From the NCBI GenBank assembly GCA_012512865.1, contig JAAZDH010000160.1, positions 1 through 25,218 on the forward strand: a stretch of DNA of 25,218 nucleotides. The letters are read 5' to 3'. The translations under genes and the position numbers were made by a program. The notes below the pieces were generated by a model. The model was given only the letters and a program-made list of their open reading frames with translations, was not told where the DNA came from and searched no databases. This DNA is from Clostridiaceae bacterium (GTDB taxonomy: Bacteria > Bacillota > Clostridia > Acetivibrionales > DUMC01). The first letter of the stretch is position 1. Every line of letters begins with the position of its first letter. Shown here in pieces: positions 7,054 to 14,136 of this stretch.

Positions 7054-8223
7054 CTAGAAATCCAATTCAATTATATCGCCTATGGGATTGCACAGGCTTT
7101 CGCATCCATCTTCCGTTATTACAACTCCCTTTTCCCATCTTAAACCAAAGGTGCTGCCTGATACAAATGTATCAACCTGGAAAGTCATATTAGGCTTGAG
7201 TACATAATTTGAATTTGTTTCCATCCATGGGGCTTCCACTTCAATCATTCCCGTTCCGTGGCAGGGGCCGTATACATAATTATCTTTATATCCCTTTGAT
7301 ACAAACAAGTTATAATAACCTTTTGCGATATCACTGGCAGGTGCTCCCGCCTTCAGCCGGGCTTCAGTCCACTTATGTGCTTCAAGGCCGAATTCCACAA
7401 GCTTGCGTTTTTCTTCGGTTAGCTTTCCTACGCAAACAGGAATTCCTATACTTGGCGAATACCCGTCTACTTTTGCAGATAGATTAAGCTGTACCAAATC
7501 CCCTTTTTCAATTATCCTGTATGACGGCCTGGATATCGCATGCCTTGTTGATTTTTCGCTGAAAACATACATCGGCAATCCTTCATACTCAGCACCATTT
7601 TCATATATTACCCGTTGTGCTATTCCCACCATCTGCAGCTCAGTTACCCCGGGTTTCAAATTCTTTATCACTTCTTCAATTGCAAGCTCTGTTATCCTGA
7701 ACCCTTCCCTCATGCATGCCAGTTCGTTTTCCGACTTTATACTCCTTAAGGCCAGCATGATGTCATCGGCTTTTACAATTTCCGCACCAGGATAATTTTC
7801 TTTCAGGCTCTCCAGCATAACAACATTGGTATCAAGAAAGCTCCCGATTCCTATCCGTATTTTTTCGCCTTTCACGCCCAGGGTGCTAAATATGTCCCTG
7901 TATGTGCTGGTCTTTGCTTCAGGGTAAGAGGGGTCTGCCGATTCACGGTAATCAAGAGATGTGAAAATCCTGTCAATACGGCTCACGTCAGCAGCAAATA
8001 TAGCACTTTCCGGCCCTACAATTAAGGCGGCTTCGCCTCCAGGAGTTATGGCAACACCCGCCCTTTCAAACAAGGGCCAAAACCCGCTAAAATACCTGGC
8101 ATTTGCGTAATCCGCCTCATTCGAATTAACAAGGAATATGTCTAGTCCTTTCTCTCATGCCAGTTTTGCGGCCTTTTCCACCCTTTCCTTGTACTCCCGG
8201 TCGGGTATCATTACCCTGCCCAT
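7054..8223 (-). pseudogene. M24-family (creatinase/Xaa-Pro peptidase-like) gene with in-frame TGA at codon 23
   Basis: Reading from the ATG at 8223, which follows AGAGAGG at good spacing, the frame runs 390 codons to the TAG at 7054 with one interruption: TGA at 8157-8155. The N-terminal frame is MGRVMIPDREYKERVEK then AAKLA-stop-EKGLDIFLV, exactly the usual start of M24 proteins with a creatinase N-domain, so the interruption is inside a real gene. A CGA-to-TGA change of an Arg is the simplest explanation. Translation could restart only at a TTG (8073), giving 339 aa that lack the first ~50 residues. The C-terminal pita-bread domain is intact but altered. The canonical Asp pair (11 residues apart) is Asn and Ser here (QLNLSAKVDGYSPS). 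The His in CHGTG and the Glu in LRWEKG are kept, and the other Glu is Asp (FQVDTF). Creatinase itself is a metal-independent member of this fold. It is the first gene of the operon with the creatininase and GH-like genes. Confidence 0.85.
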
Positions 8224-8245
8224 ATGTAAAACCTCTCTTATCTTA

Positions 8246-8275
8246 TTATATTATTACTTTTTATATTATTACTTT
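8246..8275. repeat. Perfect 15-bp tandem duplication in the M24 leader
   Basis: TTATATTATTACTTT occurs twice without a gap (8246-8260 and 8261-8275), immediately upstream of the ribosome binding site of the M24 gene. On the gene's strand each copy carries an AATATAA core, so the duplication repeats a -10-like element. Confidence 0.9.
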
Positions 8276-8331
8276 GCATTGTTATCCTCTTTATTATTGC
8301 TTTTTTAAGTACAATATCCGTATTTATATTT

Positions 8332-8347
8332 GTTAAAACGTTATTAC
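8332..8347. promoter_or_regulatory. LacI-family operator-like site upstream of the M24 operon
   Basis: GTTAAAACGTTATTAC is an imperfect palindrome around a central CG, with 6 of 8 positions symmetric. It shares its core and edges with the site at the lacI promoter (GTAAAAACGTTTTCAC). It lies 109 bp upstream of the M24 ATG and next to an AATATAAAT sequence that could be a -10 box on the minus strand. The likely ligand is the adjacent LacI-family regulator. Confidence 0.6.
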
Positions 8348-8396
8348 ACATAAAAACTGCTTACCCATTTATTTTGATTTTACTTGTTATCTCTTC

Positions 8397-8410
8397 CATG
8401 TTATAACATG
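8397..8410. promoter_or_regulatory. Perfect 14-bp palindrome between lacI and the M24 operon
   Basis: CATGTTATAACATG is perfectly self-complementary and overlaps a second palindrome, AACATGTT (8405-8412). It lies between the lacI stop and the M24 operator-like site. It could be a binding site for a dimeric regulator of the M24 operon; no regulator can be named. Confidence 0.5.
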
Positions 8411-8468
8411 TTCTGCAATGTTTATTTATACACCAGCTTAAACCAGATGCGGAAAAATGGAGCTTGAG

Positions 8469-9473
8469 TTAAGCATTAACAAACGTCGGCTCAAGTATTA
8501 CCCTGTCAAAAATCTTATACTCCTTGCTGCTAAATTCCTTGTTATTTAATCTTTTTATAATAATATCGAGGGCAATTTCACCTATTTTTTTTGTAGTCTG
8601 TACCATTGAAGGGATCCGTACGCTTATCAGCCCGGTATTGTCAGTTGCGTCAAAACAAACTATGTATATATCTTCACGGACTCTTAAACCTTTTTCTCTT
8701 ATTGCTTTTATGGCGCCATACGCAATAAAATTGTTGGCTGCTAATAAAGCTTTGGGCTTTTTGCTTTGCTCCAGCATTTTTTTCATTATCCTGTAGCCGC
8801 TGTCAAATTTAAAATCCCCTATTCCGATAAAATCGTTATTAACTTTAATTCCATGCTCATTTAACGCTCTCTTCCACCCTCCAAGCCTTTCAAGGGCAGA
8901 TGTTTCCTGGAGCTTTCCTGTTATTATGGCTATTTCCTTATAGCCAAAGTCTATGAGGTGCCTGGTTAAATCATATGCAGCCTTTTCATTATCTATTGTT
9001 ACGAAATTAAAGTTTCTTTTTATTTGCGGAAAATTATCAACAAATACCGAAGGTATTGAACTATCAAGTATTCTTTCAAAATATTTCTCGTCCTTGCAAA
9101 CCGTTGCCACTATAATGCCGTCAACTTGTTTTTGCATCAGCATTTCAAAGTATTCCTTTTCCATATCCTCATCATAATCACTGTTACAAAGGATAAGGAA
9201 ATATCCATTGTCCTTGGCTATGGCTTCTGCTCCTTTACTCAACAGGGCAAAGAATTCATTTGATATATCAGGTACTATAAGCCCTATTGTCTTGCTGGTC
9301 CTGCTCCTTAAACTGCGGGCTATTTCATTAGGTGCATAGTTAAATTCCTTAATAGCCTTTAGCACCTTTTCCCTTGTTTCATCACTTACCCGGTCTTTCC
9401 CGTTAACAACCCTTGATACTGTTGAAACTGATATATTCAAGTGTTTTGCTATATCTACAAGTTTTACCGGCAT
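8469..9473 (-). CDS. LacI-family transcriptional regulator
   Basis: The 334-aa protein has the standard LacI layout. The N-terminal helix-turn-helix is VKLVDIAKHLNISVSTVSRV, followed by the hinge helix (YAPNEIARSLRSRTSKTIGLIVPD). A periplasmic-binding-protein-like effector domain then extends to the C-terminus (segments VDGIIVAT, AIITGKL, PKALLAANNFIAYGAI, VCFDATD). It represses genes until a small molecule, usually a sugar or derivative, binds. A strong promoter (-35 TTGACT, -10 TATAAT) lies upstream with a palindromic operator 5 bp past the -10 box, so autoregulation is likely. A related site precedes the M24-creatininase-GH operon directly downstream on the same strand, making that operon the probable main target; the GH31/DegT genes upstream are possible further targets. 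The start ATG follows AGGGGTAAG. The effector specificity cannot be read from the sequence. Confidence 0.95.
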   Translation of the reverse strand: MPVKLVDIAKHLNISVSTVSRVVNGKDRVSDETREKVLKAIKEFNYAPNEIARSLRSRTSKTIGLIVPDISNEFFALLSKGAEAIAKDNGYFLILCNSDYDEDMEKEYFEMLMQKQVDGIIVATVCKDEKYFERILDSSIPSVFVDNFPQIKRNFNFVTIDNEKAAYDLTRHLIDFGYKEIAIITGKLQETSALERLGGWKRALNEHGIKVNNDFIGIGDFKFDSGYRIMKKMLEQSKKPKALLAANNFIAYGAIKAIREKGLRVREDIYIVCFDATDNTGLISVRIPSMVQTTKKIGEIALDIIIKRLNNKEFSSKEYKIFDRVILEPTFVNA

Positions 9474-9562
9474 TTTTTCTTACCCCTGTTTTTCCTTTGC
9501 TGTTAGCCAATATTGATTTTTACCAGGTACTAATTATATAAGTACACAAGCTTTAAAAAGTT

Positions 9563-9578
9563 GTAAAAACGTTTTCAC
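9563..9578. promoter_or_regulatory. LacI-family operator at the lacI promoter
   Basis: GTAAAAACGTTTTCAC is a 16-bp palindrome around CG with a single asymmetric pair, typical of LacI-family operators. It sits 5 bp downstream of the -10 box of the lacI promoter, a position where bound repressor would block transcription. Confidence 0.75.
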
Positions 9579-9583
9579 TAATA

Positions 9584-9611
9584 ATTATACATATTTTATC
9601 AAATAAGTCAA
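9584..9611 (-). promoter_or_regulatory. Promoter of the LacI-family gene
   Basis: On the minus strand TTGACT (9611-9606) and TATAAT (9589-9584) are separated by 16 bp, a near-consensus vegetative promoter about 110 bp before the lacI start codon. The -35 box lies in the degenerate edge of the 13-bp repeat array. Confidence 0.75.
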
Positions 9612-9623
9612 TTAGTAAATAAG

Positions 9624-9688
9624 TCAATCATCAAGTTCAAATATCAAATTCAATTATAAAATTCAATTATCAAAATCAATCATCAAAT
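9624..9688. repeat. 13-bp tandem repeat (five units) covering the GH31 stop codon
   Basis: On the minus strand five contiguous 13-mers follow one another: ATTTGATGATTGA (9688-9676), TTTTGATAATTGA, ATTTTATAATTGA, ATTTGATATTTGA and ACTTGATGATTGA (9636-9624). A degenerate sixth copy lies at 9623-9608. The first unit contains the last codons and the TGA stop of the GH31 gene, and every unit ends in TGA. Confidence 0.9.
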
Positions 9689-11958
9689 TTCACCCTTAAA
9701 TCTATTGCATCGGCTGAAGCCGGGAGCTCCACACGAATAAAACCTTCTGCGTAATGCGCACACCATCCTTCATGAGTAATGGTAAAGGGGATTGCCTTGC
9801 CATTTAAAATAGCTTCTTTAGCTTGGGTCCGGCCGTGAATATCCACTGTATAGCGGCGAGATCCGGGCATTCCCTTATAACTCCCCTCGCGCGCACCAAT
9901 CGAAATTTGCACTTCATTACCCCGGCGTACGGTACAAATCCGCGTGGTTGCATATTCTCCCTTAAGGTAGTCGAGACTTATGCCGTCGTCCTCGTATAAC
10001 GTATAGATGCGCCCTTCCCGGGAGGGGTATATGCTCAAGGTCACATGGCCAAGCGGGCTATCCCCGAGCCATTGCACATCATCGGAAGTTGGTATTATTG
10101 CTCCATCCTTGACATATAACGGCCCGCCGGCCCAACCGGGGTACTCGCATGGTACAGTGCATCCACCTTCTATAGCCTTGCCCGTCCAGGCATCCGTCCA
10201 TCGTCCACGCGGTAATGTTATTTTTTCCGTGAATGCACCCGTCAGGAGGTCATCGCCGAACATGTACTGGTGCAGCAACTCGTCCGCGCCTGCCATGTCC
10301 GGGTACTCCATCGACATGGCCCGCATGACTGGATAACCGGTTTGCGATGCTTCATGCACAGCGGTATAAATGTATGGTATCAACCGGTACCTCAGGCGTG
10401 CATAAAACTTGAACATCTGCTTTAGATCCCCGGTCAGGTACCATGGCTGCCGCCAATATGCCCAATTGTTGAGTTGTGACCAGGTTTGGAAGAAACCGAA
10501 GTGAATACCTTGCGGGCTAAACACGTCCATGTCGCAGCTTACATTATTATGGCCTGAAAACCCGTGGTTCAGCATGGATACCAATGGTTTTGGGCCGCCG
10601 CCCGTATCCCCCGCCCAGGTGGCGGAATAACGCTGAATGCCGGTATAACCGCAAGATGAATAAATCATGGCACGCCGGCCGGTATAATCGGAAAACCCGC
10701 GGTTCATCTGCTTATTGTAAATGACAGGGTACAGGTTGTGCATTTCTTCATCATCCATCCCGTTGCCCCACTTGCGGTCAGGATGCTCGATGGCTTGATA
10801 GGCGGCATCCAGCTTGAAGCAGCTTACACCTTGATCTACAAATTTTTTGAGATGCTCAAACCATGGCTCATCCACCTTGGTAATCTTATCCATGGATAGG
10901 GGTCCCTTTATTAAATTCACATCCTTCTCAAAACTGTCCTCGTGGAATTCCTGGTTGCCCGCAGTTGCAGCACTACCGGCGGAGTTTTTGGCAATATTTC
11001 TCATCGCGTACTGCCGCTCTTCTTCAAAGCTCAGGTCATAATCACAGCAAAGCCAAAGACTGAGTTTAAATCCCAGCCGTTCCAGGGCGCCAAAAAACGT
11101 GTGATCCCCCTTGGGAGCCCAGTAAGGTACATAAAAGCGCTCCGGGTGCCAGGTTTTTTCCACGCTGGTATCGTAATATTTACTCATCCAGCCGGGTTCA
11201 AGCCCGACTATATCGCAGGGGATGCCTTCCCTTCGGAAGTTCATGCAGTCTTCCATCATTTCGCGAGCGTTTACCTGTTGGTTGCACACGTACGTCAAAC
11301 CGTATGCCCAATGCGGCAGCATCGCCGGCCGGCCGAAAATGCTGGTGTACTCGTTTAGCAAGGTCCGGTAATCATCCCCAACAAACAGGTACACGTCCAG
11401 TTCACCCCCGCCGCCATGCATGCGCAGCTCATCTTTCCTGGTGCAGCCTACATCAAATGAATGGTGCCATGTTGTGTTTAAAAGCATACCCCAGCCTTCG
11501 GAGGTCAGCACTACAGGGATAGGCACGTAGCTTATTACGTCCTTCACCCACATCTCGTACTTGTACCCGGTTTTTTCTATTCGTTCCCGCGTAACATCAC
11601 CCAGGCCATAAACACGGGTGTTTTCATGGAGTTTCAACGCCAGGCTGAAACCGCTGCCATGGCGATTAACCGGCACGCCAGCAGTTGCAGTCAGCACCGA
11701 GCCATCCAGGCGCTCCAGCACGAAACCGCCGTCAACCTTGGATACTACGAGCCTTGCAAAAGCAGTTTCCAGGGTGACTTGTATTTCCGACTGGGCGATA
11801 CGGCAATCCACAGGCGGAGTTTCCGGTATAATATCATAACGGTTTAATGCCGATTCGCGGTCGTATTCTTTTGCAATACGCACGCGAAACGAACGCGAAG
11901 TTACAGCCGAGACAGTAAGGGTATTGCCGTCCGGTAAAACAATAGTAATTGAATCCAT
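9676..11958 (-). CDS. Glycoside hydrolase family 31 alpha-glycosidase (alpha-glucosidase or alpha-xylosidase type)
   Basis: The ATG at 11958 (MDSITIVLPDG...) gives 760 aa and has GGGAG 8 nt upstream; a GTG at 11967 overlaps that site and is rejected. GH31 enzymes are retaining exo-acting alpha-glycosidases. An N-terminal beta-sandwich spans about residues 1-215. The barrel follows with the strand PCDIVGLEPGWM. The nucleophile Asp is in FKLDAAY (about residue 394) and the acid/base Asp in WAGDTGG (about 461). The C-terminal beta domains include GGPLYVKDGAIIP and LYEDDG, both typical of GH31. No signal peptide is visible, so it acts on imported oligosaccharides. Between barrel strands there is an Ala/Ser/Gly-rich insert (NSAGSAATAG). 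The gene is visibly GC-richer than its neighbours and uses CGC/CGG arginine codons where they use AGG, which suggests separate ancestry. It lies 318 nt downstream of the aminotransferase gene, with a hairpin between. Confidence 0.93.
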   Translation of the reverse strand: MDSITIVLPDGNTLTVSAVTSRSFRVRIAKEYDRESALNRYDIIPETPPVDCRIAQSEIQVTLETAFARLVVSKVDGGFVLERLDGSVLTATAGVPVNRHGSGFSLALKLHENTRVYGLGDVTRERIEKTGYKYEMWVKDVISYVPIPVVLTSEGWGMLLNTTWHHSFDVGCTRKDELRMHGGGGELDVYLFVGDDYRTLLNEYTSIFGRPAMLPHWAYGLTYVCNQQVNAREMMEDCMNFRREGIPCDIVGLEPGWMSKYYDTSVEKTWHPERFYVPYWAPKGDHTFFGALERLGFKLSLWLCCDYDLSFEEERQYAMRNIAKNSAGSAATAGNQEFHEDSFEKDVNLIKGPLSMDKITKVDEPWFEHLKKFVDQGVSCFKLDAAYQAIEHPDRKWGNGMDDEEMHNLYPVIYNKQMNRGFSDYTGRRAMIYSSCGYTGIQRYSATWAGDTGGGPKPLVSMLNHGFSGHNNVSCDMDVFSPQGIHFGFFQTWSQLNNWAYWRQPWYLTGDLKQMFKFYARLRYRLIPYIYTAVHEASQTGYPVMRAMSMEYPDMAGADELLHQYMFGDDLLTGAFTEKITLPRGRWTDAWTGKAIEGGCTVPCEYPGWAGGPLYVKDGAIIPTSDDVQWLGDSPLGHVTLSIYPSREGRIYTLYEDDGISLDYLKGEYATTRICTVRRGNEVQISIGAREGSYKGMPGSRRYTVDIHGRTQAKEAILNGKAIPFTITHEGWCAHYAEGFIRVELPASADAIDLRVKFDD

Positions 11959-12011
11959 TTTAAACACTCCCGTTATTTCCTGTTATTTTTGCTATTACTA
12001 TTATTTTTACG

Positions 12012-12053
12012 GAAAAAGACAGGGTGGTCAGCCATGTTTTCCCCGTCTTTTTC
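12012..12053 (-). terminator. Strong hairpin with U-tract between the aminotransferase and GH31 genes
   Basis: GAAAAAGACAGGG (12012-12024) and CCCCGTCTTTTTC (12041-12053) form a 13-bp stem (one G-U on the minus strand) around a 16-nt loop. The GC core is flanked by A-run and T-run, the usual design of a bidirectional intrinsic terminator. It ends 54 nt before the GH31 start codon, too close to fit a separate promoter downstream easily, so it may act as an attenuator of GH31. Confidence 0.75.
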
Positions 12054-12099
12054 ATTTAAACAATGATGGTACGCATTATATTTTGGATTATATATTATT

Positions 12100-12215
12100 T
12101 TGTGTTTTGTTTTAGTTTGTTTTGGTTTGCTTTTTTTTGCTTTGTTTTTTGTTTTGCTTTGTTTCGCTTTGTTTTTTTACTTTGTTTTACCTTGCTTTAT
12201 TTTGTTTTACTTTGT
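12100..12215. repeat. Degenerate 5-bp A-rich/T-rich tandem repeat
   Basis: On the minus strand this stretch is almost entirely A with interspersed AAAGC, AAAAC, AAAGT and GAAAC units, giving a degenerate pentanucleotide repeat (consensus AAARC) with insertions in A-runs. It lies between the aminotransferase stop and the hairpin before GH31. The transcript of this part would be nearly free of U and probably unstructured. Confidence 0.75.
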
Positions 12216-12275
12216 ATATTTATTATTTATTTTATTTTTTTTAACTTGAATTTTTTTCAGTTTATTTTATATTTT

Positions 12276-13532
12276 TCATCTCTTGTTTTTCCTATTATAA
12301 TAATACTCCGACACCTTCCTTATACCTGCCACGACATCGGCAAGGTCCTGCTCCGTGTAAAACTCGTTCACCGTGATTTTTACCGCAGTTCTCAAGATTT
12401 CCTCGGCGGTTGGGCACAACCCCTTGTAGTATTCAATATCTCTTCCGTAATACTTGCAGTCGAAGGGGCAGCCTGTCCCGGGGTAGGCATTCTTCCTGGT
12501 AAAGATATCGTATTCGTATACGCATATTGGTATGTAGCCTGCGCTGTTAGGTATGCCCTCGGCGGCAAGGGCCTTGGAAAATTCATCCCTGCTTACCTCT
12601 AGTACATCCTCGTCAACCCGGAACATGTAAAACCAGTACGAAGACTTGCATCCTTCCAAGACCTTATGAGGATGAATGCCGGGCAGCCCCGTGATACCTT
12701 TCGTTATGCCATCCCCGTATACATTTCTTCTTTTGCAAATTGATTCAAGCTTGTCTAACTGCGCTATCGCCACTGCCCCCATTAGCTCGTTCATCCTGTA
12801 ATTCGGTGCGAGGTATTGTATCGCCCTTGTAGCCATGGGATCTTTTGCAAGCCTGTTATAGTTCTTATCGGCAAACCTTAATGCATTCTCATACAGCTTA
12901 TCGTCGTTCATTACCAGCATACCTCCATCCCCGACGGAAATATGCTTAAAATCGTTAAGGCTGAAACAGCCTATATCGCCGATTGTCCCTGCAAGCCTTC
13001 CCTTGTAATAGCACATGTAGCTCTGGGCGCAATCTTCAATCACTTTAAGATTGTACCGCCTTGCAATATCCATGATGGTGTCCATGTCGGCGGCATTTCC
13101 GGCAAGGTGTACCACGATTATTGCTTTTGTCTTACCCGTTATTTTTTCTTCCACGGACTTTGGGTCCAGGTTGTATGTGTACGGGTCAAGGTCTGCAAAT
13201 ACAGGTATTGCATTTTGGTAGAGGATTCCTATTACAGTGCCCATGTCCGTGATCGGGGACGTGATTACTTCATCACCGCAGGTAATGCCTATGGCGCCAA
13301 GGGCGACATGCAGCGAAGCAGTGCCTGAAGATACGGCAACACAGTGCTTTACCCCGTACAAGCTTGCAAATTTCTTCGTGAACTCTTTTACTTTATTCCC
13401 TGCCCAGTAGAAAAGCGTATTTTGCTCCAGCGCTTCTTTTAATTGCCGCAATTCTTCCTCGCCAAATCTCTTTCCGCTGCCGAAAGGGGTGGTTTTGACT
13501 TTTTCTCCCCCCAATAATGCAAGTTCACCCAT
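12276..13532 (-). CDS. DegT/DnrJ/EryC1/StrS-family PLP-dependent aminotransferase
   Basis: The 418-aa protein begins MGELALLGGEKVKTTPF and follows the family fold throughout. It shows AVSSGTASLHVALGA (phosphate-binding region), DEVITSPIT, KVIEDCAQSY (Asp contacting the PLP pyridine) and GCFSLNDFKHISVGDGGM, with the Lys of DFKH as PLP-linked lysine. Such enzymes transaminate keto sugars or keto cyclitols (sugar-nucleotide, AHBA or aminocyclitol pathways), usually with glutamate or glutamine. AAGGAGGT lies 8-9 nt before the ATG at 13532, making the start certain. A perfect 8-bp hairpin sits just before this ribosome binding site. No sugar-nucleotide or biosynthetic genes lie next to it, and the genes around are glycosidases and catabolic regulators. 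A role in using or making an amino sugar or aminocyclitol is possible but not shown. Several Cys near the C-terminus (TGCPFDCKYY) are notable. Confidence 0.92.
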   Translation of the reverse strand: MGELALLGGEKVKTTPFGSGKRFGEEELRQLKEALEQNTLFYWAGNKVKEFTKKFASLYGVKHCVAVSSGTASLHVALGAIGITCGDEVITSPITDMGTVIGILYQNAIPVFADLDPYTYNLDPKSVEEKITGKTKAIIVVHLAGNAADMDTIMDIARRYNLKVIEDCAQSYMCYYKGRLAGTIGDIGCFSLNDFKHISVGDGGMLVMNDDKLYENALRFADKNYNRLAKDPMATRAIQYLAPNYRMNELMGAVAIAQLDKLESICKRRNVYGDGITKGITGLPGIHPHKVLEGCKSSYWFYMFRVDEDVLEVSRDEFSKALAAEGIPNSAGYIPICVYEYDIFTRKNAYPGTGCPFDCKYYGRDIEYYKGLCPTAEEILRTAVKITVNEFYTEQDLADVVAGIRKVSEYYYNRKNKR

Positions 13533-13554
13533 TTGATCCTACCTCCTTATCCCA

Positions 13555-13577
13555 GGCATGACCATCCTTGTCATGCC
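13555..13577 (-). promoter_or_regulatory. Leader hairpin or operator upstream of the aminotransferase gene
   Basis: GGCATGAC (13555-13562) and GTCATGCC (13570-13577) are perfect inverted repeats with a 7-nt spacer, 5 bp upstream of the AAGGAGGT ribosome binding site. Placement suggests either an RNA structure affecting translation or a repressor site just downstream of the promoter. Confidence 0.55.
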
Positions 13578-14136
13578 GGTTATATGACTTTCTTAAATTC
13601 CGATTTTTGTACCGATGTCTACAAATCGATTATTTTTTCCTTTAACACGTTTGCCATATCGTCTTTTAACACTTTTTTACCAACTTTTTTACTATATATT
13701 CTTTTACTATATTTTATCATAATAAGGAACATAGTAAAACTCTAAACTTTTTTAATTTTTTCTTTAACATTTTTTACTTTTTTGATTATTGCTTTTTTGA
13801 ATTATTTGATTTGTTGCTTTTCCTCGTATTATTTTATTTATCTTTAATGCTTGCCAAGAGCTTCTTTTTTAATTATGCCATTTCATTAATTATTCCATCT
13901 ATTCCGCCATTAATAGCTCCAGGAAAGAAAACAAGCCAGCTTCGAGATCTTGGGGAGTACTTGGAATATTAAGTAAAGCATCCCTTGCGGCAACAAATTT
14001 GATATAATAACATCCAGGTATGCTGGATGTATCCAGGCAATAACTTGCAGGTAATAGCATAGAAGGATACAGTTCCTGTACGGGAAAACACTATGCGTGA
14101 AAACAGGGAATTGCTAATACCAGGGGAGTTGATAAC
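13578..14136. other. Divergent intergenic region with T-rich leader and a perfect hairpin
   Basis: This region of about 560 bp separates the aminotransferase (minus) from the thioesterase (plus). Positions ~13620-13860 are very T-rich on the plus strand, with recurring CTTTTTTAC-like segments that form an A-rich leader for the minus-strand gene. ACATCCAG (14010-14017) and CTGGATGT (14023-14030) form a perfect 8-bp stem with a 5-nt loop. TATAAT at 14003-14008 could be a plus-strand -10 box, but no good -35 box is present. No convincing gene was found. Confidence 0.6.

Noticed and set aside
8110..8157. Selenocysteine insertion at the TGA of the M24 gene
   Set aside because: Only a 5-bp stem (AAGGA/TCCTT) follows the TGA, without the apical features of a bacterial SECIS. 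The position is in the non-catalytic N-domain, where Arg fits the family.
9624..9688. CRISPR-like array
   Set aside because: The 13-bp repeats are contiguous without spacers; this is a simple tandem repeat. No cas genes are nearby.
11958..11967. GTG at 11967 as the GH31 start
   Set aside because: The GTG overlaps the GGGAG ribosome binding site that is well placed for the ATG at 11958.
12063..12602. Plus-strand Phe/Leu/Cys-rich open frame of 179 codons
   Set aside because: It is produced by the T-rich pentanucleotide repeat and then runs antisense over the aminotransferase gene; it has no ribosome binding site or family resemblance.
13641..13656. Possible LacI or cre site upstream of the aminotransferase gene (AACACGTTT core)
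   Set aside because: The halves are not symmetric and several key positions of both motifs fail.
13899..14060. Minus-strand frame of 53 codons ending FLELLMAE in the aminotransferase-thioesterase gap
   Set aside because: It has a plausible-looking C-terminus but no ribosome binding site, includes the 14010-14030 hairpin and resembles no family. It could be a gene remnant but cannot be supported.
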